Below are positions 61,259-64,000 of a stretch of DNA of 64,000 nucleotides, piece after piece. The stretch comes from Pseudomonadota bacterium. Lineage in GTDB: Bacteria > Pseudomonadota > Gammaproteobacteria > Steroidobacterales > Steroidobacteraceae. Below the pieces are notes generated by a model that had not been told where the DNA came from, made no database searches, and was given only the letters and a program-made list of their open reading frames with translations. The stretch covers positions 23,903 through 87,902 of the forward strand of contig JAFAGC010000080.1 in NCBI GenBank assembly GCA_023423065.1, written 5' to 3'. Numbering within the stretch: the first letter of the stretch is position 1; each line of letters starts with the position of its first letter. The translations under genes and the position numbers were made by a program.

Positions 61259-62021
61259 GCGCGCCCAGCAATGACCGAAGCTTGTCGCGCGCACGTCCGG
61301 CGCGCAGTCGTGCCCAGGCCAGGAGAGTGATGCCGCCGACTGCCGTGCGCGACCGCCCCAACCAGCGATCGTTCACGAACAGGACGTCGAACTGCTCCTC
61401 TCCGGGGCGCCGGGCAATGGGTGAGAAGCCGAACCGCCCCATCAACGCATCGATGTCCGGCCAGAGGCGCTGGCCCTCCCAGAATGCGCGCGTTTCCACC
61501 TCAACGTGTACGAGGCAGACGCGATCCCGTATCCCGTCGATGCCCTCGAGGACCTCGTACGCAGCGCCCTCGACATCGATCCACAGCGCGATCGTGCGGG
61601 CCGGTTCCGCGAGTACGTCACCCAGTAACGTGTCGAGTCGCACGCCACGCACGCGTATGGGCGTGGATGTGAATCGACAGTCGGCCGTGCGCTCGCGGAT
61701 CGAGCTGATCATCTTGCGCCACTCTGCATCGCGCGCGGTCGCATCGACCACGTTGAAGGTCAGGTCTTCGTCGCGGTTCCATGCCGCGTAGTTGAATAGT
61801 TCGATTCCCGCCGCCGCGAGACTGGCATCCCCCGCCAGTGCGTCGAAGCTGACCGGATTGGCCTCGAGCGCGATGACTCTCGGGACCGTGGCCTTGAATC
61901 GCTTCGAGTGAAAGCAATCGAACGCTCCGACATCGCAAATCACCTCGGCCCCGAGATGTTTCGCAAGCAACCGGAAGAGGAACTCCGAATTTACGATCGG
62001 TAGCGCCACGTGTGCTCCCAT
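61251..62021 (-). CDS. FkbM-family methyltransferase
   Basis: The 256-residue product has the SAM-binding segment VICDVGAFDCFHSKRF, the second acidic strand VIALEANP and the FkbM hallmark LDTLLGD ... IDVEGAAYEVLEG. FkbM enzymes O-methylate sugars or polyketides, so a methylated glycan is plausible here. The start is uncertain: ATG 62021 is chosen; a TTG (62078) directly after the GT4 stop, or a GTG at 62030, are alternatives. It overlaps the next GT4 by 8 bases. Confidence 0.85.
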   Translation of the reverse strand: MGAHVALPIVNSEFLFRLLAKHLGAEVICDVGAFDCFHSKRFKATVPRVIALEANPVSFDALAGDASLAAAGIELFNYAAWNRDEDLTFNVVDATARDAEWRKMISSIRERTADCRFTSTPIRVRGVRLDTLLGDVLAEPARTIALWIDVEGAAYEVLEGIDGIRDRVCLVHVEVETRAFWEGQRLWPDIDALMGRFGFSPIARRPGEEQFDVLFVNDRWLGRSRTAVGGITLLAWARLRAGRARDKLRSLLGAHG

Positions 62022-62079
62022 GTGGAACACGGATGGTGAATCCGCATCCGGTGATCTCGATGCGACGCCGAAACGCAAT

Positions 62080-63195
62080 TCATCCGCCGCCCCCGTGAGT
62101 CGCGAGCACCGAACGATACTGCGCCTCGAACAGCCGGGCGGTGCAGTCGGCGTCATCGGCGAGCGCCCGTCGGCGGGCTTCGGCCGCCAGCGCGAGGCGC
62201 AGCGCGTCATCGTCGATGAGACGGATCAGGTTCGTCGCGAGCGCCGCCGCATCGCCTGGCGGCCCGGCCAGTGCCGCGTCCGGCGCCCATTCGCTCACGT
62301 GTCCAACCTGCGTGCCCACCGTGGGCACACCCAGCATGGCCGCCTCGAGCATCGCGACCGGCCCCGCTTCGTGCAGCGAGGAAACGACGTGGATGTCTGC
62401 GCGCGAGGCGACCTCTCGCACACGCGCGGAATCGACCCAGCCGTGGAAGCGCACGCGCGTGCCGAGGCCGAGCGAACGCGCCAATTCATGGATTTCACCA
62501 TTCATCCCATCCAGGCCCGCGATGTCGAGTTCGACGTCGCGCCCGGCAGCCACGACATTCGCGATTGCCCGCAGCAACATGCCTTGGTCCTTGATGAGGT
62601 TCAGGCTCGCCACCTGGAGCACGCGCACCGGCCGGAATCTGTCGCGTGCGACCGGCTCGCGCGGAGGAAATGTCTCGCGATCGACGCCGAGCGGAATTCG
62701 AATGGCTCTCGCGCCGAAAGCACGCGCCGCCTCGATGATCGGCGCACTCGCGGCACTCACCACGGCTGCGCGTCCCAATACCCAGCGATTCACACATCGC
62801 TGGCGCAGGCTCAGGCCGCCGCCGTAGTCGATGGAGTGAATACCGACCAGCTCGCCGCCGGCGATGTGCACCAGGTGCGGCCGCCCGATCCGCCGCGCCG
62901 CGAGCGCTCCGACGAGCCCGACGGTTCCCGCCCAGATCGAATGCACGAGATCGAACGGCTCGCGGCGGTGTTCGGCCTGGATCGCCTGGATCACGCGCAG
63001 GTGACGAAACGCCCCACCATCATTCAGCACCTCGGCATCCAGCACGTTCTCGCGTGTGGGGGCCGCGGCCCGGTGCAACGCGTACACCTTCAAGTCGTGC
63101 CGTCTCGTGAGACGACCGACCAGCCACATGAGCGCGGGAATGGTGTGCATCTTGTGATGGCTCACCCCGGCCGGCACGACCCACGCGATCTTCAT
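62080..63195 (-). CDS. glycosyltransferase family 4 protein
   Basis: The 371-residue protein is a GT-B glycosyltransferase: WVVPAGVSHHKMHTIPALM at the N terminus, a SLNLIKDQGMLL donor segment, and EAGPVAMLEAAMLGVPTVGT as the E-x7-E motif. The organisation is like WbdC/RfaG-type polymer-building enzymes. It overlaps the HPr-kinase-like gene by 4 bases (ATGA) and precedes FkbM. Confidence 0.9.
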   Translation of the reverse strand: MKIAWVVPAGVSHHKMHTIPALMWLVGRLTRRHDLKVYALHRAAAPTRENVLDAEVLNDGGAFRHLRVIQAIQAEHRREPFDLVHSIWAGTVGLVGALAARRIGRPHLVHIAGGELVGIHSIDYGGGLSLRQRCVNRWVLGRAAVVSAASAPIIEAARAFGARAIRIPLGVDRETFPPREPVARDRFRPVRVLQVASLNLIKDQGMLLRAIANVVAAGRDVELDIAGLDGMNGEIHELARSLGLGTRVRFHGWVDSARVREVASRADIHVVSSLHEAGPVAMLEAAMLGVPTVGTQVGHVSEWAPDAALAGPPGDAAALATNLIRLIDDDALRLALAAEARRRALADDADCTARLFEAQYRSVLATHGGGG

Positions 63196-63902
63196 GCGGG
63201 CTTCGAACGCAACAGGACGGCAAGCGCGGTCGCCGTGTCCGCCGCGGCAACGCCACGTTCGAGCCGGAACATCGGAAGCCGCCGGAGGCTCGCGCGGAGA
63301 CCGCGCCAGGACGGTCGCGAAGCCGCATAGGGCTGATCGCGGTCCAGCATGCGCAGCAGTTCGCGCGCCGACAGTCGTCGCAACAGCGGCCCGCCGCGCT
63401 TCGACTTCCGACGCGACAGCACCGCGACGGCGACCAGCCTGGCGGGAAGCCGGAGCTTGCGGCGCGTCGTGCTGCGCAAATCGACTTCATATTTGCGCAC
63501 GCCACTGTGGCGCCGCTCGATCACGGGCGCCCGCCGGATGCGCCGCGCGATCTCCGCGGGCATGAGTCGCGGCGTCTCGAGTCGCAGGTGCATGTAGTTA
63601 GGTACGCCGGTCACCGTAAGCCGGCGCGGATCGACGAACACCACGTCCTCGGCCAGCACGCCGAGGCCCGCGAGCATGCATTGCACCGTCGCGGTCGATT
63701 TCCCGGCGCCGCTCTCGCCGAGCAGCAGCACCGCGCGGTCTCCGTCCCCCACGCAGGCCGCGTGCAGGGGGAGCACGGGCTGAGTGCGCGCGACCAACGT
63801 GAAGACCGCGAACTCGAGAAGTTCGCGGCGCAGTTCATGGCGCCGCGCCAGCATGGCCGGTGACGCCACGACCAGGGCGCAGCCAAGGGCGGGCGCCACC
63901 AC
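63192..63902 (-). CDS. HPr-kinase-like P-loop protein (5' end possibly beyond the window)
   Basis: The visible 236 residues have the ATP loop LLGESGAGKST (62-70 from the GTG at 63902), the HprK-type LAEDVV segment and a Walker-B-like stretch nearby. It resembles HprK-related kinases of polysaccharide and lasso-peptide clusters more than metabolic HprK. The frame stays open to the window edge past the GTG, with sensible residues (ATIDASNYSVVAPALG), so the true start may lie further upstream. The last 40 bases are very GC-rich. Confidence 0.75.
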   Translation of the reverse strand: MVAPALGCALVVASPAMLARRHELRRELLEFAVFTLVARTQPVLPLHAACVGDGDRAVLLLGESGAGKSTATVQCMLAGLGVLAEDVVFVDPRRLTVTGVPNYMHLRLETPRLMPAEIARRIRRAPVIERRHSGVRKYEVDLRSTTRRKLRLPARLVAVAVLSRRKSKRGGPLLRRLSARELLRMLDRDQPYAASRPSWRGLRASLRRLPMFRLERGVAAADTATALAVLLRSKPA

Positions 63903-64000
63903 CGAGTAGTTCGACGCATCGATCGTCGCGCCTATGAGCCCGCCGCCCGACGAGAATCTCGGCGGCGGGGGGGCCGCCGCCCCGCAGGGCCCGCGGGCCG

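Noticed and set aside
1..64000. tRNA, rRNA, CRISPR arrays, insertion sequences, phage genes
   Set aside because: I looked for tRNA-like cloverleafs, regularly spaced repeats and transposase or integrase motifs, and saw none. Only the dispersed GGGGAC repeats and one inverted repeat element were found.

Overview
The window is a stretch of high-GC (about two thirds G+C by eye) Gram-negative chromosome, densely coding on both strands. I found no tRNA, rRNA, CRISPR array, insertion sequence or phage gene. Gene content points to a gammaproteobacterium: Kdo transferase WaaA with the Kdo kinase KdkA, Mpl muropeptide ligase, GlnE, RNase D, a PIMT-rhodanese-TolC string, and a tkt-gap-pgk operon. My best guess is a soil or water lineage of the Steroidobacter/Nevskia/Xanthomonadales type. 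That is an inference from content and style; no marker gene in the window decides it.

Layout. 0-7 kb: Mg2+ channel MgtE, two convergent lipoproteins, a GNAT acetyltransferase, a patatin-phosphopantetheinyl transferase pair, an exported peroxiredoxin with a strong terminator, and small envelope proteins. 7-19 kb: a leftward string pyk - penicillin acylase family - MoxR ATPase - VWA protein, then NIPSNAP, then the leftward Calvin/glycolysis operon tkt-gap-pgk ending in a clear terminator. 19-31 kb: CpdA-like phosphodiesterase, TraB/GumN and CPBP proteins, LON-domain protein, Mpl, RNase D, an adenylate kinase with a long Lys/Arg/Ala tail, and a pyrophosphate module (PPi-type phosphofructokinase followed by a K+-independent H+-pyrophosphatase), then MsrB. 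31-45 kb: DoxX, thioredoxin-fold and intradiol dioxygenase genes, a PAS-GGDEF-EAL protein, PIMT-rhodanese-TolC, and a lipopolysaccharide core region (waaA, kdkA, GT9, DUF6165). 45-54 kb: a zf-CHCC protein, GlnE, a solitary Anbu-type proteasome homologue, a double retropepsin protein, a JmjC-like cupin, AlkC-like HEAT protein, HD and LysE proteins.

55-64 kb is the most accessory-looking part. A tightly overlapping rightward operon holds two paralogous B12-binding-type radical SAM enzymes, a PF14907-like nucleotidyltransferase and a GT9 glycosyltransferase. Facing it is a leftward operon of an HPr-kinase-like P-loop protein, two GT4 glycosyltransferases and a FkbM methyltransferase. Together they look like a surface-glycan or modified-peptide locus that continues beyond the right edge.

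Overlaid on the genes is a family of dispersed structured repeats (core GGGGACATTC...GGGGAC). Four copies sit directly at the 3' ends of rightward genes (near 13.7, 22.0, 30.4 and 49.9 kb). One copy supplies the stop codons of two convergent genes. A separate by-eye signal is a set of AT-rich octamers (GTAGTTAG, GTAGTTTG, GTAGATAG) that recur much more often than base composition suggests.
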